Assembly (NCBI RefSeq): GCF_017315725.1
Contig: NZ_JAFLRG010000001.1
Span: 1,550,001-1,614,000 of the forward strand
Direction of reading: 5' to 3'
Length of the DNA stretch: 64,000 nt
Source of the DNA: Trinickia acidisoli
Lineage (GTDB): Bacteria > Pseudomonadota > Gammaproteobacteria > Burkholderiales > Burkholderiaceae
The notes beneath the pieces were generated by a model, which ran no database searches, was not told where the DNA came from, and saw only the letters and a list, made by a program, of their open reading frames with translations. Of the stretch, positions 44,858 through 52,936 are shown one piece after another. The stretch's first letter is position 1; the number at the start of each line of letters is the position of its first letter. Made by a program: the position numbers and the translations under genes.

Positions 44858-45712
44858 TCAACCGATATCCTTGGCATCGACCCATTTACATATTCTTCTT
44901 TGCAGGAAGAGCAGCGCGTAGTTGCTGAGCAAGCCGAGCCCGGCGAGCAGGACGATCGCACCGAACATCAACGGGATTTGAAAGTTGTACTGAGCCTGCA
45001 TGACCTTGAAGCCGAGCCCTTGATTGGCTCCGATCATTTCCGCCGCCACCAGCATCAGCAGCGCTGTCCCGGCGCTCAGCCGTAGGCCGACGAAAATCGG
45101 TGGAATCGCACCCGGCAACGTTACGCGGCGGAAAATCTGCAATTTCGATGCGCCGAACATGCTTGCCATCTCGATGAGGCGGCGATCGACCTGCTTGACG
45201 CCGGATATCGTATTCATCAGCAGTGGAAATACCGTCGCCCAGAAAATGACGAAGACCTTCGATGTCTCCCCGAGACCCATCAGCAGAATGAAAACCGGAT
45301 AGACCGCGAGCGCCGAGGTCTGACGGAACATCTGCAGGATCGGATCGATCGCATATTCGATCCGCGTGAACGTACCCATCAGTAGGCCGAGCGGGACGGA
45401 CACGACGACGGCCGCCGCGAAAGCGATGCCGGCTCGCTGCAGGCTGATCGAGAGGTCGCCCAGCAGTGTGCCGTTGATCAGCGCGGTAAACACCGCGTGC
45501 AGAATCGTGTCGACGGGTGGAATCACGGCCGGATTGAGCCAGCCGTGAGAGCTGGCAACCTGCCAGAGCAGGAAGAACAGAATCAACGTACCGTAGCGAT
45601 TGACGAAGGCCCAAGCCCGCGAGTCGAGGATCTTCTCGATGTCGGGGCCCAATGCCTTGAAAGACGGCCTTGCGCCGAAATTGCCTACGTGCTCGAGCTG
45701 TCTTTCGGCCAT
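44858..45712 (-). CDS. Sulfonate-type ABC transporter permease
   Basis: 284 residues from the ATG at 45712, which has GGAG six bases upstream; in-frame ATGs at 45757 and 45724 lack such sites. There are about six membrane helices (LILFFLLWQVASSHGW and onward), with the coupling loop DRRLIEMASMFGASKLQIFRRVTLPGAIP. It is the first gene of the operon, separated from the binding-protein gene by 93 bases that hold nothing recognisable. The 282 bases upstream, to the tRNA, carry no gene. Confidence 0.9.
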   Translation of the reverse strand: MAERQLEHVGNFGARPSFKALGPDIEKILDSRAWAFVNRYGTLILFFLLWQVASSHGWLNPAVIPPVDTILHAVFTALINGTLLGDLSISLQRAGIAFAAAVVVSVPLGLLMGTFTRIEYAIDPILQMFRQTSALAVYPVFILLMGLGETSKVFVIFWATVFPLLMNTISGVKQVDRRLIEMASMFGASKLQIFRRVTLPGAIPPIFVGLRLSAGTALLMLVAAEMIGANQGLGFKVMQAQYNFQIPLMFGAIVLLAGLGLLSNYALLFLQRRICKWVDAKDIG

Positions 45713-45953
45713 GCGATTCTCCATAACGTTCGATGCGGCGAAACATGAGTCGGTCATCCCGCGAACCTGTGCCGACAGTCGGCGCAGCGCGCCGAACGGT
45801 TGGTACCGTTGCGCACGATATTGCGACTGTAGCGAAGAAGTTAGCGTCGCAATCTATTTAATCCGCGATTGGATAGAATCAAAAACGCTGAGTCGGGTTG
45901 ATGGCGGCAGCATCGGGCGGCGGGGGAGGGCGCCTCGTCGTCGACAGTATTGT

Positions 45954-45982
45954 TTGACGCAGCGTACAGAGTGTCATATACT
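45954..45982 (+). promoter_or_regulatory. Promoter of the initiator tRNA gene
   Basis: TTGACG (45954-45959), a 17-base spacer and TATACT (45977-45982) form a near-consensus sigma-70 promoter. Its predicted start point is a few bases before the tRNA at 45995. Confidence 0.75.
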
Positions 45983-45994
45983 CTATTTCTCTGA

Positions 45995-46071
<77 letters not shown>

Positions 46072-46083
46072 AGTTTCAGGCAC

Positions 46084-46117
46084 AAGCCTCGATTTCATAG
46101 CGAAGTCGGGGCTTTTT
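46084..46117 (+). terminator. Terminator of the tRNA-fMet gene
   Basis: AAGCCTCGATTTC (46084-46096) pairs with GAAGTCGGGGCTT (46102-46114) with two G-T pairs around a five-base loop, and runs into TTTTT. Confidence 0.8.
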
Positions 46118-46248
46118 GCTTTCTTGGGCGGTAGCTCCGCATGGAGCCATGGCGCTGCGCCTATGGTGCCCGTCGGCGGCTGCAACCAAGCACGTACAAG
46201 CGATGCCGTCGCGTTCTTCTGCGCCTCACGTGCCGCTTGAAATAAACA

Positions 46249-46264
46249 CTGTGTTTTTGTACAG
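46249..46264 (+). promoter_or_regulatory. LexA (SOS) box at the dinB start
   Basis: CTGTGTTTTTGTACAG fits CTG-N10-CAG exactly and ends two bases before the dinB ATG. TTGAAA (46237) and TACAGT (46260) have 17-base spacing and could be a promoter that LexA would cover. If so, transcription would start at or just after the ATG, so the promoter assignment is less sure than the box. Confidence 0.7.
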
Positions 46265-46266
46265 TA

Positions 46267-47430
46267 ATGCTCACCTTGAGCACGCGCGCCTCCTCTTTCC
46301 CCGCTCCCACTCTCGCGCCGTTTGGCACGGAGGGCTCGCTCGCCCGCAAAATCATCCACTGCGATTGCGATTGCTTCTACGCATCCGTGGAGATGCGCGA
46401 CGATCCGAGCTTGCGCGGCCGGCCGCTTGCCGTCGGCGGTCGCCCCGAGCAACGCGGCGTCATTGCCACCTGCAACTACGAGGCGCGCGGCTTTGGGGTG
46501 CATTCGGCGATGTCGTCGGCGCTCGCGATGCGCAAGTGTCCCGAACTCTTGATCTTGCCCTCCGCGATGGAGAAGTACCGCATCGCTTCGCGGCAGATCA
46601 TGGCGATCTACCGCGACTACACGCCCTTCGTGGAGCCGCTCTCGCTCGACGAAGCCTATCTCGATGTCACGACGGCGTCGCGCTGCAAGGGCAGCGCGAC
46701 GCTGATGGCCGCGGAAATCCGCGAGCGCGTGCGCGAAACGGTGGGCGTTACGGTATCGGCCGGCGTCGCGCCGAACAAATTCGTCGCGAAGATCGCGTCC
46801 GACTGGAACAAGCCCGACGGTTTGTTCGTCGTGCGTCCCCACGAGGTCGACGCATTCGTCGCGGCGTTGCCGGTACGCAAGATCTTCGGGGTCGGTAAGG
46901 TGACGGCCGCGAAACTCGAAAAGCTCGGCATCGTTACGTGCCGCGATCTGCGCGAATGGTCGCTCGTCGATTTGCATCAACGCTTCGGCGCGTTCGGCCG
47001 TAGGCTCCACGATCTGTCGCGCGGCATCGATCATCGGATGGTGGAGCCCGATCAGGAGCGCAAGTCGATCAGCGTCGAGACAACTTATGTGACCGACTTG
47101 CGAACGCTCGATGCCTGCACGGCCGAGATCCGGCAACTAGCCGAGCAACTCGATGCGCGCATTGCGCGCGTTGGGGCCAGCGCTGCGATTCGCAAGCTTT
47201 ACGTCAAGATCCGCTTCGCGGATTTTCAGCGTACGACGGTCGAATGCGCGGCCGATGCCACCGATTTGCCTACCTTCATCGCCTTGTTGGAGAAAGGCTT
47301 CGCACGCCGTGATCGTCCGGTGCGCTTGCTAGGCGTCGGCGTGCGCCTCGAGGAGGACGATGCCGTCGATGGAGCACAGTTTCCGCTGTTCGACGACGAG
47401 CAGGATGAGGAAAGCGGCGCGGCTCGCTAG
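46267..47430 (+). CDS. dinB: DNA polymerase IV
   Basis: A 387-residue Y-family translesion polymerase. The palm signatures are complete: IIHCDCDCFYASVEMRDDP with catalytic Asp, and PLSLDEAYLDVT with the DE pair. The helix-hairpin-helix GVGKVTAAKLEKLGI and a little-finger domain follow. About 25 residues precede the usual DinB start (RKIIHCD), with no alternative start codon except TTG 46276. A LexA box abuts the ATG, so it should be damage-inducible. Family members extend mismatched and lesion-containing ends with low fidelity. Confidence 0.95.
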   Translation: MLTLSTRASSFPAPTLAPFGTEGSLARKIIHCDCDCFYASVEMRDDPSLRGRPLAVGGRPEQRGVIATCNYEARGFGVHSAMSSALAMRKCPELLILPSAMEKYRIASRQIMAIYRDYTPFVEPLSLDEAYLDVTTASRCKGSATLMAAEIRERVRETVGVTVSAGVAPNKFVAKIASDWNKPDGLFVVRPHEVDAFVAALPVRKIFGVGKVTAAKLEKLGIVTCRDLREWSLVDLHQRFGAFGRRLHDLSRGIDHRMVEPDQERKSISVETTYVTDLRTLDACTAEIRQLAEQLDARIARVGASAAIRKLYVKIRFADFQRTTVECAADATDLPTFIALLEKGFARRDRPVRLLGVGVRLEEDDAVDGAQFPLFDDEQDEESGAAR

Positions 47431-47506
47431 AATCGGCACAGCACGCCTCTCGCCGCGTATGTCGTCGATCGGGCCGGCGGCGCCCCCATTATCCGAGGAG
47501 CCCTCG

Positions 47507-48793
47507 ATGGATCTCATCATCCGCCACGCCGCATTGATCACTCATGTCGCGGGACGCGACGCGCCCGTCGATATCGCGATCGACGGTGGGCGCATCGTCG
47601 CTGTCGAGCCGAATCTTGTGGCGGCGGCAGGGCAGGAGATCGACGCCGCGGGCTCGCTCGTTGCGCCGCCGTTCGTCGACGCGCATTTTCATCTCGACGC
47701 CACGCTCTCTTATGGGTTGCCGCGCGTGAACGCGTCGGGCACGTTGCTCGAAGGCATCGCGCTATGGGGCGAACTCAAGCCGCATCTGACACAAGAGGCG
47801 CTGATCGAGCGTGCGCTGCAGTATTGCGATTGGGCCGTCGCGCGTGGGCTGCTCGCGATTCGCTCGCACGTCGATGTCTGCGATCCGCGCTTGCTCGCCG
47901 TCGAAGCGCTGCTCGAGGTCAAGCGCCGCGTTGCGCCGTATCTCGACTTGCAACTCGTGGCGTTTCCGCAGGACGGCTTGCTGCGCTCGGCGGGCGCGTT
48001 CGAGAACTTGAAGCGGGCGGTGGCGATGGGTGTCGACGTCGTCGGCGGTATCCCGCATTTCGAACGGACGATGGCTGACGGCGCCGAATCGATTCGGCTG
48101 CTCTGCGAATTCGCCGCTCAGAAGGGGCTGCCCGTCGATATGCATTGCGACGAGTCGGACGATCCGCTCTCGCGCCATATCGAAACGCTGTGTGCGCAGG
48201 CGTATCGCCTCGGGCTCGGCGGCCGCGTGGCCGGCTCGCATCTCACCTCGATGCACTCGATGGACAACTACTACGTCAGCAAGCTGCTGCCGTTGATGCG
48301 CGAGTCGGGCGTGGCCGCGATCGCCAATCCGCTCATCAACATCACGCTTCAAGGGCGCGCCGATACCTACCCGAAGCGGCGCGGCATGACGCGTGTGCCG
48401 GAGATGCTGGCGGCCGGCATCGACGTCGCATTCGGCCACGATTGCGTGATGGATCCGTGGTACAGCCTGGGCTCGGCCGATATACTCGAGGTGGCGCACA
48501 TGGGCTTGCATGTCGCGCAAATGACGGGCGTCGATGCGATGCGGGCCGCGCTCGATGCGGTGACGGTGAACGCGGCTCGCATTCTAGGCTTGGAGGGCTA
48601 CGGGATCGCGCCGGGCTGCCGCGCCGACTGCGTCGTGCTCGATGCGCGTGACCCGATCGAAGCGATTCGATTGCGAGCTACGCGCTTGGCGGTCGTGCGG
48701 CGCGGCAAGATCGTCGCGCGCACGCCGGCGGCGCGCGCGACGCTGTCGCTGGAAGGGCGGCCGCTCGAGATCGACTTCAAGCTGCGCCGCTGA
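47507..48793 (+). CDS. Cytosine deaminase-like amidohydrolase
   Basis: A 428-residue metal-dependent hydrolase of the CodA/cytosine deaminase group. The metal-binding HFH is in FVDAHFHLDATL, the catalytic HCDE in MHCDESDDP, further ligands in GSHLTSMHSMD and in FGHDCVMDPWY. The ATG at 47507 has GAGGAG six bases upstream; a longer frame overlaps dinB. It would deaminate cytosine or a related heterocycle; the CodA-like FGHDCVMDPW motif favours cytosine/isocytosine. No permease gene is adjacent. It ends 13 bases from the convergent peptidase gene. Confidence 0.85.
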   Translation: MDLIIRHAALITHVAGRDAPVDIAIDGGRIVAVEPNLVAAAGQEIDAAGSLVAPPFVDAHFHLDATLSYGLPRVNASGTLLEGIALWGELKPHLTQEALIERALQYCDWAVARGLLAIRSHVDVCDPRLLAVEALLEVKRRVAPYLDLQLVAFPQDGLLRSAGAFENLKRAVAMGVDVVGGIPHFERTMADGAESIRLLCEFAAQKGLPVDMHCDESDDPLSRHIETLCAQAYRLGLGGRVAGSHLTSMHSMDNYYVSKLLPLMRESGVAAIANPLINITLQGRADTYPKRRGMTRVPEMLAAGIDVAFGHDCVMDPWYSLGSADILEVAHMGLHVAQMTGVDAMRAALDAVTVNAARILGLEGYGIAPGCRADCVVLDARDPIEAIRLRATRLAVVRRGKIVARTPAARATLSLEGRPLEIDFKLRR

Positions 48794-48806
48794 CGCCCTA
48801 TTGGCG

Positions 48807-50939
48807 TTAGTTCGCGGGCGCCGACGCCATGCCGTTATGGCGCAGCAACGCATCGATCGTCGGTGCGCGGCCACGGAACGCCTTGAACGAATCCATCGCC
48901 GGCCGGCTGCCGCCGACTTCGAGAATTTCCTTGCGGTATCGCACGCCCGTTTTCTCATCGAGCACGCTGCCTTGCGTCGCCTTGGCAGCATCTTCGAACG
49001 CGGCGTACGCGTCGGCCGACAGCACCTCGGCCCACTTGTAGCTGTAGTAGCCCGCGGCGTAGCCGCCCGCGAAGATATGGCTGAACGTATTCGGCCAGCG
49101 CGAGAAGCTCGCTTGCGGAATCAGGTGGTAGCGCCCATTGGTTTCGCGCGCGAGATCGTTCGCACTTTGCGCGCCCTGCGGATCGAAACTCGTATGCAGC
49201 AGCATGTCGTACATCGAGAAGACGATTTGGCGCAGTGTGCCGAGGCCGCTCTGGAAGTTCTTCGCGGCGATCATCTTGTCGAACAGCTCACGCGGCAGCT
49301 TCGCGCCCGTATCGACGTGCGACGACATATCGGCGAGTACGTCCCACTCCCAGCAGAAGTTCTCGAGGAATTGCGAGGGGAGTTCGACGGCATCCCACTC
49401 GACGCCGTTGATGCCGGAGACGCCGAGTTCGTTCACGCGCGTGAGCATGTGATGCAGACCGTGCCCGAACTCGTGGAACAGCGTGATGACTTCGTCGTGC
49501 GTGAAGCAGGCGCTCTTGCCGCCGACGGGCGCCGAGAAGTTGCACGTCAGATAGGCGACCGGCGTTTGCAGGCCGCCGTCGCTGCGCTGGTGGCGCGAGC
49601 GGGCGTCGTCCATCCAGGCGCCGCCTCGCTTGCCTTCGCGCGCGTAGAGATCGAGATAGAACTGCGCGCGCAGCGTGCCATCGTCGTCTTCGACGCGGAA
49701 GAAGCGAACGTCGGAATGCCATACGGGTGTTTCGTCGCGGCGGATCTTGACGCCGAACAGCGTTTGCGCAACCTTGAACAGCCCGCCGACGACGGCCTCT
49801 TCGGGGAAGTATTGCTTGACCTCGTTTTCCGAGAACGCATAGCGCTTTTCGCGCAGGCGTTCACCGGCGAACGCGACGTCCCAGGGCTCCAGCGCTTCGA
49901 GGCCGAGCTCGTCGGCGGCGAAGTCGCGCAATTCCTGCCAGTCTTTCTCGGCATAGGGGCGCGCGCGCTTGGCCAGATCCTCGAGAAACGCGACGACTTC
50001 GTCGGGCGTATCGGCCATCTTCGGTACGAGCGAGACTTCGGCGAAGTTGCGGTAGCCGAGCATCTGCGCTTCTTCCTTGCGCAGTTTCAAAAGCTCGGCG
50101 ACGTTCGCGGTGTTGTCCCACTCCGGCTTGCCGCCGCCATAAGTGCCGCCGAGTTCCGATGCGCGCGTGACGTAGGCGCGGTACATCGTTTCACGCATCG
50201 GGCGATGCGTCGCGTACTGCATGACCGGGAAATAGGACGGAAAGTGGAGCGTGAACTTCCAGCCCTCGACGCCGGCTTCGTGCGCGGCCTCGCGTGCGGC
50301 TTGCACGACGTCGGCAGGCAGGCCGGCGAGTTCGGCTTTGCTCTTCGCGATGTAGGCGTAAGCGTTGGTCGCGTCGAGCACGTGATCGGAGAACGCCTTG
50401 GCTAGCGCCGCCTGGCGCTCCTGCAATTCGGAGAAGCGCGGTTTCTGGTCTTCGGGCAATTCGGCGCCCGACAGGCGGAAATCGCGCAGCGCGTTTTGCA
50501 GGATTTTCTTGCGTTCGTCGGTCAGTCCGGCATACGCGGGGCTCGCGACGATCGCCTTGTACTTCTCGAACAGCGCCAGGTTTTGTCCGACGCTCGACCA
50601 GAACTCCGTCACGCGCGGCAGATTCTCGCCGTAGGCGGCCCGCAGTTCCGGCGTATCGGCGACGGCATTCAAATGGCCGACGATGCCCCAAGCGCGCGAG
50701 AGCGGCTCGGTCGCAGCCTCCGTGGCGTCGACGACGCTGGCCCACGTTGCGGGCGTGGCGGTGTCGGTCGCGTGGTCGATCGTCGCTTGCGCTTTGTCGA
50801 GCAGTGTGTCGAGCGCGGGCGTGATGTGCTCGGGACGGATCTGGCCGAAACGCGGCAGGCCGGAAAAATCGAGCAGCGGGTTGTCGTCTGGGAGGCGCTT
50901 GTCGGATGAGAGGGACGAATCGGGCGTATTCGAGGCCAT
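48807..50939 (-). CDS. prlC: M3-family oligopeptidase (oligopeptidase A type)
   Basis: A 710-residue cytoplasmic zinc metallopeptidase. The thimet/oligopeptidase A signature is in LFHEFGHGLHHML (HExGH, residues at about 480), with the third zinc ligand Glu in NGVEWDAVELPSQFLENF. The long helical N-terminal half forms the channel that limits cleavage to short peptides. In E. coli this enzyme degrades signal peptides and peptide fragments. A GC-rich palindrome (GGGCGCCTAGGCGCCC) lies 35-50 bases upstream, between this gene and folD. Confidence 0.93.
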   Translation of the reverse strand: MASNTPDSSLSSDKRLPDDNPLLDFSGLPRFGQIRPEHITPALDTLLDKAQATIDHATDTATPATWASVVDATEAATEPLSRAWGIVGHLNAVADTPELRAAYGENLPRVTEFWSSVGQNLALFEKYKAIVASPAYAGLTDERKKILQNALRDFRLSGAELPEDQKPRFSELQERQAALAKAFSDHVLDATNAYAYIAKSKAELAGLPADVVQAAREAAHEAGVEGWKFTLHFPSYFPVMQYATHRPMRETMYRAYVTRASELGGTYGGGKPEWDNTANVAELLKLRKEEAQMLGYRNFAEVSLVPKMADTPDEVVAFLEDLAKRARPYAEKDWQELRDFAADELGLEALEPWDVAFAGERLREKRYAFSENEVKQYFPEEAVVGGLFKVAQTLFGVKIRRDETPVWHSDVRFFRVEDDDGTLRAQFYLDLYAREGKRGGAWMDDARSRHQRSDGGLQTPVAYLTCNFSAPVGGKSACFTHDEVITLFHEFGHGLHHMLTRVNELGVSGINGVEWDAVELPSQFLENFCWEWDVLADMSSHVDTGAKLPRELFDKMIAAKNFQSGLGTLRQIVFSMYDMLLHTSFDPQGAQSANDLARETNGRYHLIPQASFSRWPNTFSHIFAGGYAAGYYSYKWAEVLSADAYAAFEDAAKATQGSVLDEKTGVRYRKEILEVGGSRPAMDSFKAFRGRAPTIDALLRHNGMASAPAN

Positions 50940-51093
50940 AGCGCTGTTCCTGTCTGTCTGGTGTCGAAAGGGCGGGCGCCTAGGCGCCCGACACCCTCAT
51001 TATTGGGGCGCGGCGCGCCGATTCCAATCGGCGGCGCGCGTTTTCGTTCTGTTGTATGCTCCGCGCCGCCTGCGTGCCGCCTGCGTGCCGCGT

Positions 51094-51951
51094 TCAGCCG
51101 CACGTCGCGCCGCGCTCCGCCGCTTCGATCGTGTTGACGAGCAGCATCGTGATCGTCATGGGGCCGACGCCGCCCGGCACCGGCGTGATATGGCCCGCTA
51201 CCGCCGAAACGCCTGCAAAATCGACGTCGCCGCAGAGCTTGCCGGCTTCGTCCCGGTTCATGCCGACGTCGATGACGGTCGCGCCGGGCTTGATCATCTC
51301 GGCCGTGACGAGGTTGCGCCGGCCCGTTGCCGCGACGACGATGTCGGCTGTGCGCGTATGCGCGGCGAGATCGCGCGTCTTGCTATTGCAGATCGTGACG
51401 GTCGCGCCGGCGTCGAGCAGCATCATCGCCATCGGCTTGCCGACGATGTTCGAGCGGCCGATTACGACGGCATTCGCGCCTTGCAGCGCGATGCCGTATG
51501 CGTCGAACATCTTCATGACGCCGTACGGCGTACAGGGACGAAATAGCGGCTTGCCCGTCATCAGGGCACCGGCATTGGCGACGTGAAAGCCGTCGACGTC
51601 CTTTTCCGGCGCGATCGCTTCGATGACCTGATGGCTGTCGATGTGCGGCGGCAGCGGCAGTTGCACGAGGATGCCGTGAATGCGCGGGTCGCGGTTCAGG
51701 GCGTCGATGCGTGCGAGCAGATCGGCTTCGGAGAGTGTGGCCGGATAGCGGTCGTAAGACGAGTAAAGGCCGTTGTCCTCGCAGGCTTTCACCTTGTTGC
51801 GGACGTACACTTCGCTGGCGGGGTTGTCTCCGACCAAGACCACGGCGAGCCCCGGCTGATGGCCGCGCGCGGAGAGCTGGGCGGCGCGTGCGGCGACGTC
51901 GGCGCGAAGGGTCTTGGAGAGGGCGAGGCCGTCGATCAGTGTGGCTGTCAT
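51094..51951 (-). CDS. folD: Methylenetetrahydrofolate dehydrogenase/cyclohydrolase
   Basis: A 285-residue bifunctional enzyme that converts 5,10-methylene-THF to 10-formyl-THF using NADP. Signatures are [20 protein letters not shown] with the catalytic Lys, [25 protein letters not shown] and [24 protein letters not shown] at 51951 is the normal start; the longer frame upstream is unsupported. The 340 bases upstream to the response regulator gene contain a 12-base triple repeat and an isolated TATAAT (minus strand, 52185-52180), but no convincing -35. Confidence 0.96.
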   Translation of the reverse strand: MTATLIDGLALSKTLRADVAARAAQLSARGHQPGLAVVLVGDNPASEVYVRNKVKACEDNGLYSSYDRYPATLSEADLLARIDALNRDPRIHGILVQLPLPPHIDSHQVIEAIAPEKDVDGFHVANAGALMTGKPLFRPCTPYGVMKMFDAYGIALQGANAVVIGRSNIVGKPMAMMLLDAGATVTICNSKTRDLAAHTRTADIVVAATGRRNLVTAEMIKPGATVIDVGMNRDEAGKLCGDVDFAGVSAVAGHITPVPGGVGPMTITMLLVNTIEAAERGATCG

Positions 51952-52116
51952 GGTGGTCGGTCGAGAATGAGACATGGAAAGCAGCGGTCGCACGGTGGTT
52001 GCACAAGCGGCGAGGCCGGGCGCGACGTGGTCCGAGGCGCAGCGCGCGAGCACGTTTGCAAGCGAGAAGCGCAATTTACTGGCGACGAAGCCGCGGGCCC
52101 AGCGGTGACGAGCGGA

Positions 52117-52152
52117 TAAAAAGCAAGCTAAAAAGCAAGCTAAAAAGCAGGC
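52117..52152 (+). repeat. Three tandem 12-base repeats upstream of folD
   Basis: TAAAAAGCAAGC at 52117 and 52129, and TAAAAAGCAGGC at 52141 with one change. It lies in the 340-base gene-free gap 51952-52291, between the 3' end of the FixJ-like gene and folD. The rest of the gap holds nothing else I can identify. Confidence 0.9.
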
Positions 52153-52291
52153 TCACCCGCGGTGCGCGACAAAACCGTAATTATAGCGTCGGATGCAACG
52201 CCGACGCGACGGGACAGCCCGGCCGCGACCGCGGTCCGGGCGAGGGAAGAGGCTCCAGCGGCGGCGCCTGGCGGGCGCGCGGCTGTCGGCG

Positions 52292-52936
52292 TTAAGCCTG
52301 GTTGGCCGGCTTGTTCGACAACGCGAGGCGCAGCAGATCGGCCACCGTGTTGACGTTGAGCTTTTCCATGATGTTGGCGCGGTGCGCCTCGACCGTCTTG
52401 ATGCTGATGCCGAGATCGTCCGCGATCTGCTTGTTCAAGCGGCCGGCGATGATGCGCTCGAGCACCTGATGCTCGCGGGCCGTCAGCTTGCCGAGGCGCT
52501 CGGCTGCCGCACGCTGTTGCTGGACGGTGCTGCTTTCGCTGCGTGCCTTGTCGAGCATGCGCTCGACGAGTTTGCGCAATTCGGCTTCGTCGAACGGCTT
52601 CTCGATGAAATCCATCGCACCTTTTTTCATCGTCGAGACCGCCATCGGCACGTCGCCGTGGCCCGTCACGAAAATGATAGGCAACGAGGCATTTTCTGCG
52701 ATAAGGCGCTCTTGCAACTCGAGCCCGCTCATGCCCGACATGCGCACGTCCAGGATGAGGCAAGCGATCTGCCCGGTGTGCTGCGCGGGCTGATACGCTT
52801 CGAGGAATTGTTCGGCGCTCGAGAAGCACTGCACGCGATAGCCGTTCGCTTCCAAAAGCCAGCGCAGCGAATCTCGCACGGCTTCGTCATCGTCGACCAC
52901 GAAGACGGTTTCTTGACTGGTGACTGGGCTGCTCAT
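52292..52936 (-). CDS. FixJ-family response regulator
   Basis: 214 residues. The receiver has FVVDDDEAVRDSLRWLL, the acceptor Asp in LILDVRMSGMSG, and FIEKPFD. The C-terminal LuxR-type helix-turn-helix reads LTAREHQVLERIIAGRLNKQ then DLGISIKTVEAHRANIMEKL. Its ATG overlaps the stop of the kinase gene (ATGA), so the two form one system. Family members are activated by phosphorylation and dimerise. The targets are unknown; the adjacent divergent pyruvate dehydrogenase operon is a positional candidate. Confidence 0.93.
   Translation of the reverse strand: MSSPVTSQETVFVVDDDEAVRDSLRWLLEANGYRVQCFSSAEQFLEAYQPAQHTGQIACLILDVRMSGMSGLELQERLIAENASLPIIFVTGHGDVPMAVSTMKKGAMDFIEKPFDEAELRKLVERMLDKARSESSTVQQQRAAAERLGKLTAREHQVLERIIAGRLNKQIADDLGISIKTVEAHRANIMEKLNVNTVADLLRLALSNKPANQA

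Noticed and set aside
50960..51001. The palindrome GGGCGCCTAGGCGCCC as a folD terminator
   Set aside because: It lies over 90 bases past the folD stop, has no T-tract and could equally be an operator of the peptidase gene; evidence is insufficient.
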